Shown piece after piece: positions 47,488 through 56,074 of a stretch of DNA of 64,000 bases. The DNA comes from Humibacillus xanthopallidus. GTDB lineage: Bacteria > Actinomycetota > Actinomycetes > Actinomycetales > Dermatophilaceae. The stretch is from the NCBI RefSeq assembly GCF_006717145.1, contig NZ_VFQF01000002.1:496001-560000 (forward strand), in the 5' to 3' direction. The number at the start of each line of letters is the position of its first letter. The stretch's first letter is position 1. The notes beneath the pieces were generated by a model. That model had not been told where the DNA came from and ran no database searches. It saw nothing but the letters and a program-made list of their open reading frames with translations. A program made the position numbers and the translations under genes.

Positions 47488-48405
47488 ATGTCCGTCACGT
47501 CGAACCGTGCCGACGAGGGCCAGCAGCGCCTGATCAAGCCCCACGAGGGCGGCGCCCGCTCCGGCAAGCGCTGGCTCCTGCCCCTGGCCCTCACGATCAT
47601 CTCGCTGATCTGGCTCTTCCCGCTCCTGCTCGCTCTCGTCAACTCGTTCCGTGACTACGCCTTCACGGCGCAGAACGGCTACATGTCGTGGGGCGGCTTC
47701 ACCCTCGACAACTACAAGAACGCCTGGAGCCAGGGCGACTTCGGGCTGCACTTCTGGAACTCCCTCATCATCACGGTGCCCGCCGTCCTGCTGACGCTCT
47801 TCCTCTCGGCGTGCGTCGCCTTCGTCGTCGCCCGCTTCTCGTGGACCTTCAACATCGCCCTGCTCGGCTTCTTCCTCGCGGCCAACCTGCTCCCTCCGCA
47901 GGCACTGCTCATCCCGGTCTACCGGATGTTCCGGGCGATCGAGCTGCCGTTCTGGTTCAGCGAGTCGGGCACCCTGCTCAACAGCTTCCAGGGCCTCATC
48001 CTCGTCAACGTCGCGTTCCAGACCGGCTTCTGCGCCTTCGTCCTCAGCAACTACATGAAGGCGCTGCCCAAGGAGCTCTACGAGTCGGCCGTCATCGACG
48101 GCGCGAGCGTGACGCGGCAGTTCTTCCAGATCACGCTGCCGCTCTGCCGTCCGGCCCTCGCCGCGCTCGCGGTGCTGCAGACGACGTGGATCTACAACGA
48201 GTTCTTCTGGGCCACCGTGCTGCTCCAGCAGGGTGACAAGTACCCCGTGACGAGCTCGATCAACAACCTGCGGGGCCAGTTCTTCACCGACAACAACCTC
48301 GTGGCCGCGGGATCGGTCATCATCGCCGTACCGACCCTCGTGATCTTCTTCGTGCTCCAACGACACTTCGTCGCCGGGCTGACGCTCGGTGCGACCAAGG
48401 GATGA
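47488..48405 (+). CDS. Sugar ABC transporter permease (MalG/UgpE type)
   Basis: A 305-residue partner permease with the EAA motif as YESAVIDGASVTRQFFQITLPLCRPALAALAV. It has an N-terminal hydrophobic segment (LLPLALTIISLIWLFPLLLALVNSF) and ends QRHFVAGLTLGATKG, a common C-terminus in this group. GAAGGAGG precedes the ATG, two bases after the first permease. No ATPase gene is present in the operon, so it must share a multitasking ATPase (MsmK/MsiK type) encoded elsewhere. Confidence 0.94.
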   Translation: MSVTSNRADEGQQRLIKPHEGGARSGKRWLLPLALTIISLIWLFPLLLALVNSFRDYAFTAQNGYMSWGGFTLDNYKNAWSQGDFGLHFWNSLIITVPAVLLTLFLSACVAFVVARFSWTFNIALLGFFLAANLLPPQALLIPVYRMFRAIELPFWFSESGTLLNSFQGLILVNVAFQTGFCAFVLSNYMKALPKELYESAVIDGASVTRQFFQITLPLCRPALAALAVLQTTWIYNEFFWATVLLQQGDKYPVTSSINNLRGQFFTDNNLVAAGSVIIAVPTLVIFFVLQRHFVAGLTLGATKG

Positions 48406-48406
48406 C

Positions 48407-50620
48407 GTGACCACCAGAACCGACCGCACGACCGTCCACCTGCAGGCCGCCGGCACCGCGCTCGTCCTCGAGCCGCGGGCCGGCGGGTCCGGCCTCCCCG
48501 AGGTGCTGCACTGGGGTGCAGCCCTCGAGGGCGGCGCCACGGCCTACGAGGCCCTCGGCGCCGCCACCCTCGCGCCCGTGCCGCACAGCGCGCTCGACGC
48601 GCCCTGGCCGCTCACGCTGCTGCCCAGCGAGGCGGACGGCTGGGAGGGCACGCCCGGCTGGTCGGGGCACCGGGGCGGCGCAGCCGGCGCGGTCCGCTGG
48701 CACGACGTCACCTGCACGCGCGAGGGCGACGACGACGACGCAGGCGCGGCCCTCGTCACCCGGGCCACCTCGCCCGACGGCACGCGCCTCGAGCTGCGGC
48801 ACTCCCTCGACGCACACGGAGTGCTGCGGGTCGACGCCTCGGTCACCAACGTCGGCACCGACACGGTGCCTCTCGACGTCAGCGCCCTGCGGGCCGTGCT
48901 GCCGCTGCCGCTGCGCGCCGACGAGGTGCTCGACCTCACCGGCCGCTGGTGCCGCGAGCGGTCACCGCAGCGCAGTCGCCTCGACCAGGGCACGCACCTG
49001 CGTGCGAGCCGGCGCGGCCGCACCGGCCACGACGCCACGCTGCTCATGATGGCCGGCACCCACGGCTTCGACTGGCGCTCCGGCGAGGTCTGGGCCGTGC
49101 ACACGGCGTGGAGCGGCAACCACGAGCACCTCGTCGAGGCGCTGCCCGAGGGCGCCGGGCGCCACCACGCCGTCATCGGCGGCGGCGAGCTGCTCGCCCC
49201 GGGTGAGGTGCGCCTCGCGCCGGGCGAGACGTATGCCGCCCCGACGGTCGTCTTCGTCCACTCGACCGACGGCCTCGACGGCCTCTCGCGCCGCCTGCAC
49301 CGCAGCCTGCGTGCCCGTGCCGGCCACCCGTCGCGCCCGCGTCCCGTCGTGCTCAACACGTGGGAGGCCGTCTACTTCGAGACCGACCTCGACCACCTCA
49401 GGGCGCTGGCCGACACCGCGGCTCGCATCGGCGTCGAGCGCTTCGTCCTCGACGACGGCTGGTTCGGCGGCCGCCGCCACGACCGCGCAGGTCTCGGCGA
49501 CTGGGTCGTCTCGCCCGACGTGTGGCCCGAGGGGCTCAGCCCGCTCGTCGACCACGTCAAGGGACTGGGCCTGGAGTTCGGGCTGTGGTTCGAGCCCGAG
49601 ATGGTCAACGAGGACAGCGACCTCGTGCGCGAGCACCCCGAGTGGGTTCTGCGCCCGGCCGACGGCTCACCGCGCGAGTGGCGGGCCCAGCAGCTGATCG
49701 ACCTCACCGACGACGCCGCCCGCGAGCAGCTGCTCGAGCGCATCGGCGGACTCGTCGCCGAGGTCGGCATCGACTACATCAAGTGGGACCACAACCGCGA
49801 CCTGCTCGAGGCCGTGCACACCGTCACGACGGCCGACGGTCGCACGCTCGTCGACGCGCCCGCCGTGCACGCCCACACGCTCGCCTTCTATCGCCTGCTC
49901 GACGACCTCCGGGCCCGGCACCCGCGTCTCGAGATCGAGTCGTGCAGCAGCGGCGGCGCGCGCGTCGACCTCGGCGTGCTCGACCGCACCGACCGCATCT
50001 GGACGAGCGACTGCAACGACGCCCTCGAGCGCGCGAGCATCCAGCGCTGGACGAGCCTGCTCGTGCCGGCGGAGCTCATGGGCACCCACATCGGCCCGGC
50101 GACGGCGCACACGACCTACCGGACGGTCGACCTCGGCTTCCGCATGCTCATGGCGCTGCAGGGCCACGCCGGTCTCGAGTGGGACATCAGCAGCTGCTCG
50201 GCGGCCGAGCTCGAGCAGCTGACCGCCTGGACGGCGCTCGCCCGCGACCTGCGACCGCTCCTGCACACGGGTGACCTCGTGCGCAGCGAGACCCCCGACG
50301 GCACCCTCCACGTCACCGGCACCGTCGCGCCCGACGGCGGCAGGGCGGCATACACCGTCGCCCGTCTCGTCACGGGACGTGACGCCGTCACCGGTGCGGT
50401 CCCGCTGCCCGGCCTCGACCCGAGCCGCACGTATGCCGTCCGGTTGCGCCCCGAGGCGGGGCTGCCGGCCGTCGTGCAGCTGACCCCGCCCGCGTGGTGG
50501 GACCGCGCCCTCGGTGAGGACGGTCTCGTCGTGCCGGGGTCGGTGCTGACCGGCGTGGGGCTGCCCGTGCCGGTGATCGGGCCGGCCCAGGGCTACCTGC
50601 TCGACGTCCGGGCGGTCTGA
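48407..50620 (+). CDS. GH36 alpha-galactosidase
   Basis: A 737-residue family 36 enzyme. The N-terminal beta-sandwich precedes a barrel with FVLDDGWFGGRRHDRAGLGDWVVSPDVWPEGLSPLVDHVKGLGLEFGLWFEPEMVNEDSDL. The nucleophile is Asp461 in DYIKWDHNRDLLE and the acid/base is Asp535 in TSDCNDALERASIQRW. The SCSSGGARVDLG and GTHIGPA segments are also diagnostic. It is cytoplasmic and cuts alpha-1,6-galactosides brought in by the upstream transporter, feeding galK/galT. The GTG start follows the permease stop by one base. Its 3' end overlaps the convergent exporter gene by 28 bases. Confidence 0.96.
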   Translation: MTTRTDRTTVHLQAAGTALVLEPRAGGSGLPEVLHWGAALEGGATAYEALGAATLAPVPHSALDAPWPLTLLPSEADGWEGTPGWSGHRGGAAGAVRWHDVTCTREGDDDDAGAALVTRATSPDGTRLELRHSLDAHGVLRVDASVTNVGTDTVPLDVSALRAVLPLPLRADEVLDLTGRWCRERSPQRSRLDQGTHLRASRRGRTGHDATLLMMAGTHGFDWRSGEVWAVHTAWSGNHEHLVEALPEGAGRHHAVIGGGELLAPGEVRLAPGETYAAPTVVFVHSTDGLDGLSRRLHRSLRARAGHPSRPRPVVLNTWEAVYFETDLDHLRALADTAARIGVERFVLDDGWFGGRRHDRAGLGDWVVSPDVWPEGLSPLVDHVKGLGLEFGLWFEPEMVNEDSDLVREHPEWVLRPADGSPREWRAQQLIDLTDDAAREQLLERIGGLVAEVGIDYIKWDHNRDLLEAVHTVTTADGRTLVDAPAVHAHTLAFYRLLDDLRARHPRLEIESCSSGGARVDLGVLDRTDRIWTSDCNDALERASIQRWTSLLVPAELMGTHIGPATAHTTYRTVDLGFRMLMALQGHAGLEWDISSCSAAELEQLTAWTALARDLRPLLHTGDLVRSETPDGTLHVTGTVAPDGGRAAYTVARLVTGRDAVTGAVPLPGLDPSRTYAVRLRPEAGLPAVVQLTPPAWWDRALGEDGLVVPGSVLTGVGLPVPVIGPAQGYLLDVRAV

Positions 50621-52308
50621 GGCAGGTTCCGTCTGCCGGCGGTGTGACCGGACTCCCTGGCCTCGGGGCGGTAGCGCAGGACGAGGACGACCGCCCCGGC
50701 CAGGGTCCAGGCGAGGAGCACGGCCAGGTGACCCCACGCGAGGCCACTGCTGGCCGGGGCGATCGACTCGGTCATCGCGCGTGCCGCGTGGCGCAAGGGG
50801 AAGAGCCACGAGATCGCCTCGACGACGGGTGGGAAGCTCGCTCCGACGACGAAGATGTCGGAGATGAACGCGAGCGGGAGCAGCGTTCCGAGCGTGACGC
50901 CGACGACGGCCTGCGCTGAGCGCACGAAGGTCATGACGGCGAGGCCGACGACGGCGAAGCACACCGTCGCGATGACGAGCGTGACGACGGCGGCGGGCAT
51001 CCCGGACGGCCAGCCGGGTCGGTAGGCCAGCCCTGCGAGCACGGCGATGGCGAGCCCCGTGACGAGGGAGACGCCGAGGGCCCCCGCGACCCGGCCGACG
51101 ATGAGGGCGTTGGCGGGAAGCGGTGTGCCGCCCGTGCGCTTGAGCACCCCCCGCTCGCGGTCCTCGGCGACGCCCTGCGGCATGTTGACGTAGGCCGTCA
51201 CCGCCGCGCCGTAGACCGCCATCGTCGCGGCGTAGAACGTGCCGAGCGACAGGCCGTTCGACATGATCTGGTCACCGCCGCCGTTGACGGCCGGGATGAT
51301 CGCGACGAGCACGACGGGGAAGGCCACCGCGAAGAAGACCGCTGACGCGTCGCGCCACAGGATCGACTGGGCGTGGCGCACCTGGTCGAGCAGGAGGGCG
51401 CCGAGCGACGGTGCGGCGGTTCGGCGAGGCACGGCGTCGGCGGACCTGGCCCGGGTGTGAGCGTCCGCGCCGGCCCCCGAGCCGAGGGAGGTGTCGCGGT
51501 CACGGTCGCGGCGCAGCAGGGCGGTGGCGACGATCGCGCCCGCGAGTCCCCACAGCACGATGACCGCCAGGTGGTCCAGCTCGAAGCCGCTGCCGGTGAG
51601 GTAGGGGTTGAGGGCGTCAGCGAAGAGGGCGGTCAGGTGCTTGAGGGGGAAGAGCCAGCCGATCGTCGCCAGCCACGGCGGCATCTGCCCGCCGACCATG
51701 AACATGTCCGAGATGAAGGCGAGCGGGATGACGACGCCGTTCGACACGGCGAGGGTCAGCTGCATCGTCGGCAGCGCCATGGCGAGGGCGAGGCCGAGGG
51801 CGCTGAAGCACGCCGACGCGACGACAAGGGTGACGACGATGGCCGCGACCGACCGGCTCGGCACGATGAGGTCGTAGAAGAGCACGCCCGCGGTGATGAC
51901 GAGGGCGGTGGACGTGAGGCCGAGCACCAGTGCGGCACCCATCCGGCCGCCGATGAGCACCCAGCGCGGCGCGGGGGAGCCCGCCTGCCGCTTGACGACG
52001 CCGGTAGCGCGGGCCTCGGCGAGCCCGACGGCGAGGAACGAGAAGGTCGCCATGACGACGCCGAAGGAGGCCATGCCCGGCGCGAGGTACTGCACGAGGC
52101 GGACCCCGTTCGTCTCGTCGAGGACCTGGTTGCCGATGAGCGCCGAGAGCAGCACGAAGAAGAGCAGCGGCAGGCCGATGCTGAGGATGAGGGTGATCGG
52201 CGTGCGCACGAGGGTGACGAGCTCGTGGCGGGTCTGGCGCCAGAGCATGCCCGCCTCGGCGCCGGGTGCGTGGTGACTGGTGTGCGGGGCAGCCGCGACG
52301 GCGGTCAT
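50593..52308 (-). CDS. ABC-2 exporter permease, fused tandem duplication
   Basis: A 571-residue membrane protein made of two homologous ABC-2 permease units of about 260 residues. The first has LSIGLPLLFFVLLSALIGNQVLDETNG...ISDMFMVGGQMPPWLATIGWLFPLKHLTALFADAL. The second has FFAVAFPVVLVAIIPAVNGGGDQIMSNG...ISDIFVVGASFPPVVEAISWLFPLRHAARAMTESI. A basic, Ala/Asp-rich linker (RRDRDRDTSLGSG...) joins them. One chain could thus supply both halves of the channel. The ATG overlaps the ATPase stop (ATGA). The substrate may be a drug, lipid or peptide. Confidence 0.92.
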   Translation of the reverse strand: MTAVAAAPHTSHHAPGAEAGMLWRQTRHELVTLVRTPITLILSIGLPLLFFVLLSALIGNQVLDETNGVRLVQYLAPGMASFGVVMATFSFLAVGLAEARATGVVKRQAGSPAPRWVLIGGRMGAALVLGLTSTALVITAGVLFYDLIVPSRSVAAIVVTLVVASACFSALGLALAMALPTMQLTLAVSNGVVIPLAFISDMFMVGGQMPPWLATIGWLFPLKHLTALFADALNPYLTGSGFELDHLAVIVLWGLAGAIVATALLRRDRDRDTSLGSGAGADAHTRARSADAVPRRTAAPSLGALLLDQVRHAQSILWRDASAVFFAVAFPVVLVAIIPAVNGGGDQIMSNGLSLGTFYAATMAVYGAAVTAYVNMPQGVAEDRERGVLKRTGGTPLPANALIVGRVAGALGVSLVTGLAIAVLAGLAYRPGWPSGMPAAVVTLVIATVCFAVVGLAVMTFVRSAQAVVGVTLGTLLPLAFISDIFVVGASFPPVVEAISWLFPLRHAARAMTESIAPASSGLAWGHLAVLLAWTLAGAVVLVLRYRPEARESGHTAGRRNLPQTARTSSR

Positions 52309-53228
52309 GACGGCACCATCTCGACCTGCTCCTGCTCGCCGACGAGGTCGAGGTAGACGTCCTCGAGGCTGGGCCGCGCCAGGGTCAGTGCCTCGAGCTC
52401 GAGACCGCGGTCGAGCGCCCAGGCCGCGAGCGTCGCGACATCGGCCGTCGGCGTCTCGGTGCGCACCTCGACGACGCTGCCCGCGATGCGGCGGTCGAGG
52501 CCCAGCTCGGGCAGGTCGAGGGAGGTGAGGCCCGCAGGCAGGCGGAACGAGATGACCGTCGCGCCCCCGGCGGCGGCGGCGAGCTCGTCGGGCGTGCCCT
52601 GGGCGACGACCCGCCCGCGGTCGATGACCACGACGCGGTCGGCGAGGTGCTCGGCCTCGTCGAGGTAGTGCGTCGTCAGCAGGATCGTGGCGCCGAGGTC
52701 GCGCAGGCGCTCGACGAGCTCCCAGGCCCGCCGGCGCGCCGAGGGGTCGAAGCCCGTCGTCGGCTCGTCGAGGAAGAGCAGGTCGGGGTCGCCGATGATG
52801 CCGAGGGCGAGGTCGAGGCGGCGGCGCTGGCCACCGGAGAGGGTGCGCACCCGGGCGTCGGCCTTCTCCTCGAGCCCCGTCAGGGCGATGACCTCATCGA
52901 CGGCGCGGGGGTGCGGGTAGTAGCCGGCGTGGAGGCGGAGCAGCTCGCGCGGGGTGAAGCTGTCCTCGAAGCCGGCCTCCTGCAGGACGATGCCGATGCG
53001 CTCGCGGAAGGCGCGCCCCCCGGTCTGCGGGTCGTGCCCCAGGACCGACACGGCGCCGCCGTCGGGTGCCCGGTAGCCCTCGAGGATCTCGACCGTCGTC
53101 GTCTTGCCGGCCCCGTTGGGCCCGAGCAGGGCGACGACCTCACCCTCCTCGATCGTCAGGTCGATCCCGTCGACTGCTGCGACGTCTCCATAGACCTTCC
53201 GCAGGCCCTGGACTTCGATGGCGGCCAT
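52305..53228 (-). CDS. ABC-2 type exporter ATPase
   Basis: A 307-residue DrrA/NodI-like ATPase. Walker A is LLGPNGAGKTTTVEILEGYRAPDGGAVSVLG, the Q-loop is GIVLQEAG, the signature is LSGGQRRRLDLALGIIG, Walker B is LLFLDEPTTGFDP and the H-loop is LLTTHYLDEAEHLADRVVVID. A C-terminal extension of about 80 residues is typical of drug exporters. It is co-translated with the fused permease. Confidence 0.95.
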   Translation of the reverse strand: MAAIEVQGLRKVYGDVAAVDGIDLTIEEGEVVALLGPNGAGKTTTVEILEGYRAPDGGAVSVLGHDPQTGGRAFRERIGIVLQEAGFEDSFTPRELLRLHAGYYPHPRAVDEVIALTGLEEKADARVRTLSGGQRRRLDLALGIIGDPDLLFLDEPTTGFDPSARRRAWELVERLRDLGATILLTTHYLDEAEHLADRVVVIDRGRVVAQGTPDELAAAAGGATVISFRLPAGLTSLDLPELGLDRRIAGSVVEVRTETPTADVATLAAWALDRGLELEALTLARPSLEDVYLDLVGEQEQVEMVPS

Positions 53229-53335
53229 GCCGCTCGCCCCCTCCGGTGCGTGGCGCCGCCCCGGCGCGACAGCGCCTCCCTTCCAGTCAACCGCGATCGG
53301 CCTCCGGCGACGCCGCGATGTGACCGACCCCTCCG

Positions 53336-53390
53336 TCTCGCCGGCGCTCGCGAAGGGTCGCGGAGGGTCTCGCCGACGCTCGCGGAGGGT
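53336..53390. repeat. Imperfect 23-bp direct repeat, 32-bp period
   Basis: TCTCGCCGGCGCTCGCGAAG... (53336-53358) and TCTCGCCGACGCTCGCGGAG... (53368-53390) differ at two positions and are followed by a partial third unit. They lie just past the Fur stop, between two minus-strand genes. The remainder of this gap (53229-53399) shows no gene. Confidence 0.75.
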
Positions 53391-53399
53391 CTCGGACGG

Positions 53400-53885
53400 T
53401 CAGGTGCAGTCGCGGCAGGTGCCGAGCAGGGCGGCGTGGGTCGTGTCGAGACGGAAGCCGAGCTCGTCGCGCAGGCGAGCAGCCACCGGCTCGAGGGTGT
53501 CGTGCGGCACGTCGATGACGCGGCCGCAGGAGGAGCACTGCACGTGCGCGTGCCCGACGCCCGTTGCAGCAGAAGGCCGCTCGTCTGTGAGGTGATAGAC
53601 GGCGGCCGACCCGCCGAGGTGCACGTGCGACACGACCCCCGCCTCGACGAGCGAGGTCAGCGAGCGATAGACCGTGGCACGGTGCACCGAGGGCTCCGCC
53701 TCGGCGACCCGGCTGCCGATCTGCTCGGCCGTGAGGTGCTCGTCGGTCAGGTCAGCGGCGTCGAGGACGCGCAGGACGGCATACCGCGCCGGGGTGGCAC
53801 GCTCACCGGCGGACCGCAGGCGGGCGACGGCGCCGACCACTCGCGGGCTGTCGCCCGATCGGAGCCGGGCTTCCGTCTCTGGCAC
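53400..53885 (-). CDS. Fur-family metalloregulator
   Basis: A 161-residue Fur-type repressor. The winged helix includes RATPARYAVLRVLDAADLTDEHLTAEQIGSRVAEAEPSVHRATVYRSLTSLVEAGVVSHVHLGGSAAVY. The dimerisation domain has HAHVQCSSCGRVIDVP (CxxC) and a second CxxC at the very end (CRDC), a structural zinc site. I chose the GTG at 53885 because GATACT lies six bases upstream. The metal or oxidant sensed is unknown. It is divergent from tdh across a perfect inverted repeat that covers its own -10 element. Confidence 0.92.
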   Translation of the reverse strand: MPETEARLRSGDSPRVVGAVARLRSAGERATPARYAVLRVLDAADLTDEHLTAEQIGSRVAEAEPSVHRATVYRSLTSLVEAGVVSHVHLGGSAAVYHLTDERPSAATGVGHAHVQCSSCGRVIDVPHDTLEPVAARLRDELGFRLDTTHAALLGTCRDCT

Positions 53886-53906
53886 GCCACCAGTATCGCT
53901 GGTGGC
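53886..53906. promoter_or_regulatory. Perfect inverted repeat between fur-type gene and tdh (candidate operator)
   Basis: Arms GCCACCAG (53886-53893) and CTGGTGGC (53899-53906) with spacer TATCG occupy most of the 32-base gap. The repeat covers GATACT, the leaderless -10 of the regulator, and abuts CAGACT (53906-53911), which lies six bases before the tdh GTG. Occupancy would block both genes. Confidence 0.7.
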
Positions 53907-53917
53907 AGACTCTCCCC

Positions 53918-54955
53918 GTGCGCGCACTCACGAAGCTGTCCGCGGGCCCCGGGCTCGAGCTCATCGACCGACCCGAGCCCGTCTGTGGCCCGGCAGACGT
54001 CAAGATCAGGGTCCTGCGCGCCGGCATCTGCGGCACCGACCTGCACCTCGCCGGCTGGGACGAGTGGGCGCAGTCGGTGGTCAAGCCGCCCCTCGTCATC
54101 GGCCACGAGTTCTACGGCGAGATCGTCGAGGTCGGCGAGGACGTCACCGGCGTCGCGATCGGCGACCGGGCCTCGGGCGAGGGCCACATCGTCTGCGGGC
54201 GCTGCCGCAACTGCCGCGCCGGTCGACGCCACCTCTGCATCCGCACCCAGGGCATCGGCGTCAACCGTGACGGCGCGTTCGCCGACTACGTCGTCATCCC
54301 GGCGAGCAACGCGTGGGTCCAGCCCGCCGACCTCGACCCCGACCTCGGCGCCGTCTTCGACCCGCTCGGCAACGCGACGCACACGGCGCTGCAGTGGCCG
54401 ATGGTCGGCGAGGACGTCGTCATCACCGGTGCCGGCCCGATCGGCGTCATGGCTGCGGCGATCGCCCGGCATGCAGGTGCGCGCTACGTCGTCGTCACCG
54501 ATGCGAGCGACTACCGCCTCGCGCTCGCCGAGCACGCGGGTGCCGACCTGACGATCAACGTCACGCGCGAGAGCCTCGCCGACGCGCAGGCGCACCTCGG
54601 CATGAAGGAGGGCTTCGACATCGGCCTCGAGATGTCGGGAGCCGCCCCCGCGGTCAGCGACCTCATCACCAACATGAACCACGGCGGCCGCATCGCCCTC
54701 CTCGGTCTGCCGCACGGGGGCTACGACCTCGACTGGGGCAAGGTCATCACCCACATGATCATGCTCAAGGGCATCTACGGCCGCGAGATGTACGACACGT
54801 GGTACGCGATGTCGCAGATGATCGCGACCTCCGAGCGCTTCCGCGCCGCCGTCGCGCAGGTCATCACCCACCGCTTCCCCGCCGAGCAGTGGGAGGAGGC
54901 CTTCGCGACCGCGCAGTCGGGTCAGTGCGGCAAGGTCGTCCTCGACTGGAGCTGA
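53918..54955 (+). CDS. tdh: L-threonine 3-dehydrogenase
   Basis: A 345-residue zinc MDR enzyme that oxidises threonine to 2-amino-3-ketobutyrate. Catalytic-zinc text is GICGTDLHLAGWDEWAQ and VIGHEFYGEIVEVGEDV. The structural zinc lobe is CGRCRNCRAGRRHLC. Tdh-specific text includes GIGVNRDGAFADYVVIPASNAW and VFDPLGNATHTAL. The NAD site is VVITGAGPIGVMAAAIARHAGA, and YGREMYDTWYAMSQM is also typical of Tdh. The partner kbl lies 7 kb downstream rather than adjacent. The GTG start is divergent from the Fur-type gene. Confidence 0.93.
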   Translation: MRALTKLSAGPGLELIDRPEPVCGPADVKIRVLRAGICGTDLHLAGWDEWAQSVVKPPLVIGHEFYGEIVEVGEDVTGVAIGDRASGEGHIVCGRCRNCRAGRRHLCIRTQGIGVNRDGAFADYVVIPASNAWVQPADLDPDLGAVFDPLGNATHTALQWPMVGEDVVITGAGPIGVMAAAIARHAGARYVVVTDASDYRLALAEHAGADLTINVTRESLADAQAHLGMKEGFDIGLEMSGAAPAVSDLITNMNHGGRIALLGLPHGGYDLDWGKVITHMIMLKGIYGREMYDTWYAMSQMIATSERFRAAVAQVITHRFPAEQWEEAFATAQSGQCGKVVLDWS

Positions 54956-54963
54956 GGGCCCGT

Positions 54964-55653
54964 ATGCCGTCCGCCTCCGACCCGAGCCCCCGCCCCCGTC
55001 CGCTCGTGCTCCTCCACGGGCTGGGGCAGTCGCCCATCGTCTGGCAGGACGTCGTCTCCGCCCTCGGGGCCGGCCGCCCGATGACCGCGCCCTGGATGCG
55101 GGGGCTCAAGCCCAAGGACCCGGTCGGCTTCGACCTCGCGGCGGCGGCCGGCGGCGTGGCCGACGAGCTCGAGCTGCAGGGCATCCGCACGGCCGACTTC
55201 CTCGGTGTCTCCGTCGGGGCGAGCGTGGCGCTGCGCCTCGCGGTCGAGCGGCCCGAGCTCGTCGGGCGTCTCGTGCTGGGCAGCCCGCTCGTGCGCCCGT
55301 CGAAGAACTCCCTGCGGATGCAGCGGCTCGCGATGCGCCTCGTGCCCGAGAGCAAGCTCGTCGACGCCGGGGTCTCGCGGCCGCGCATGCTCGCGGTGCT
55401 CGACGCGCTCAAGGGCTTCGACGGCACCGAGTCGCTGCGTCAGGTGACGGCGCCGACGCTGCTCGTCGCGGGCGGGCGCGACAAGGCGGGCATCGCTGCG
55501 GCGCAGCAGCTCGCCGGGCTGCTGCCCGACAGCGAGGTGGCCGTCATCGAGGCGGCAGGGTCGGTGCTCAACGCCGACGCGCCGCGCGAGCTGGCCGACC
55601 TCGCCACGGGCTTCCTCGACTCCGAGCGGGGCCGCGACCTCAGCAGAGGTTGA
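54964..55653 (+). CDS. Alpha/beta-hydrolase fold protein lacking the usual catalytic His
   Basis: A 229-residue protein starting RPLVLLHGLGQSPIVWQDVVSALG (oxyanion HG) with a nucleophile elbow GVSVGASVALRLAVERPELVGRLVLGSP (Ser in GVSVGAS). An acid region lies at TLLVAGGRDKAG. At the position where family members have GH before the C-terminal helix, it reads AAGSVLNADAPRELADL, with Ser in place of the catalytic His. It may therefore be non-hydrolytic, or the residue may be supplied elsewhere. The ATG lies within a dispersed 10-mer copy, 8 bases after the tdh stop. Its end overlaps the convergent lipoprotein by 14 bases. Confidence 0.82.
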   Translation: MPSASDPSPRPRPLVLLHGLGQSPIVWQDVVSALGAGRPMTAPWMRGLKPKDPVGFDLAAAAGGVADELELQGIRTADFLGVSVGASVALRLAVERPELVGRLVLGSPLVRPSKNSLRMQRLAMRLVPESKLVDAGVSRPRMLAVLDALKGFDGTESLRQVTAPTLLVAGGRDKAGIAAAQQLAGLLPDSEVAVIEAAGSVLNADAPRELADLATGFLDSERGRDLSRG

Positions 55654-56020
55654 TGCCGCCCGAGTCGAGCAGGGCACCCGCGATGCGGTCGTCGGGCACG
55701 ACCGGCACCATCCAGTCGGTGCCGGCGATCGACTTGACGGAGGTGGCGCACGTGAAGGTGGCGACGTGCCGGTCGAGCTCGACGGGGGCGTCGTAGAAGG
55801 TCGCCTCGAGCTGGTGGCCGGCCTCGTCGGTGCAGCTCACCTTGTGCTCGCCGAGCGAGCCCTGACGGTCGCCGCCGGAGGGGCAGACGATCTCGGAGAC
55901 GCGAAGCCAGGCGGGGTGCTTCGCGGCCTCGGGTGACGCCTCCGGTGCGCCACCTCCACATGCGCCGAGGGCCAGCACTGTGGCCGTCGTGAGGCAGGTG
56001 AGGGCGAAGCGATGGTGCAC
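55640..56020 (-). CDS. Small hypothetical lipoprotein
   Basis: A 126-residue protein with signal HHRFALTCLTTATVLALGACGGG (lipobox LGAC). The small domain reads HPAWLRVSEIVCPSGGDRQGSLGEHKVSCTDEAGHQLEATFYDAPVELDRHVATFTCATSVKSIAGTDWMVPVVP, with four cysteines that could form disulphides. The GTG at 56020 follows a GGAGG site, so longer starts were not used. No family was recognised. Confidence 0.72.
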   Translation of the reverse strand: MHHRFALTCLTTATVLALGACGGGAPEASPEAAKHPAWLRVSEIVCPSGGDRQGSLGEHKVSCTDEAGHQLEATFYDAPVELDRHVATFTCATSVKSIAGTDWMVPVVPDDRIAGALLDSGGINLC

Positions 56021-56033
56021 GGGGTCAGTCCTC

Positions 56034-56074
56034 CGAGGGGTGTGCGAGGGGTGCGCGAGGGGTGTGCGAGGCAG
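56034..56074. repeat. 11-bp tandem repeat CGAGGGGTGTG
   Basis: Three units (CGAGGGGTGTG, CGAGGGGTGCG, CGAGGGGTGTG) and a partial fourth lie just upstream of the small lipoprotein start. No gene was seen in the rest of the 198-base gap to 56218. Confidence 0.85.
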
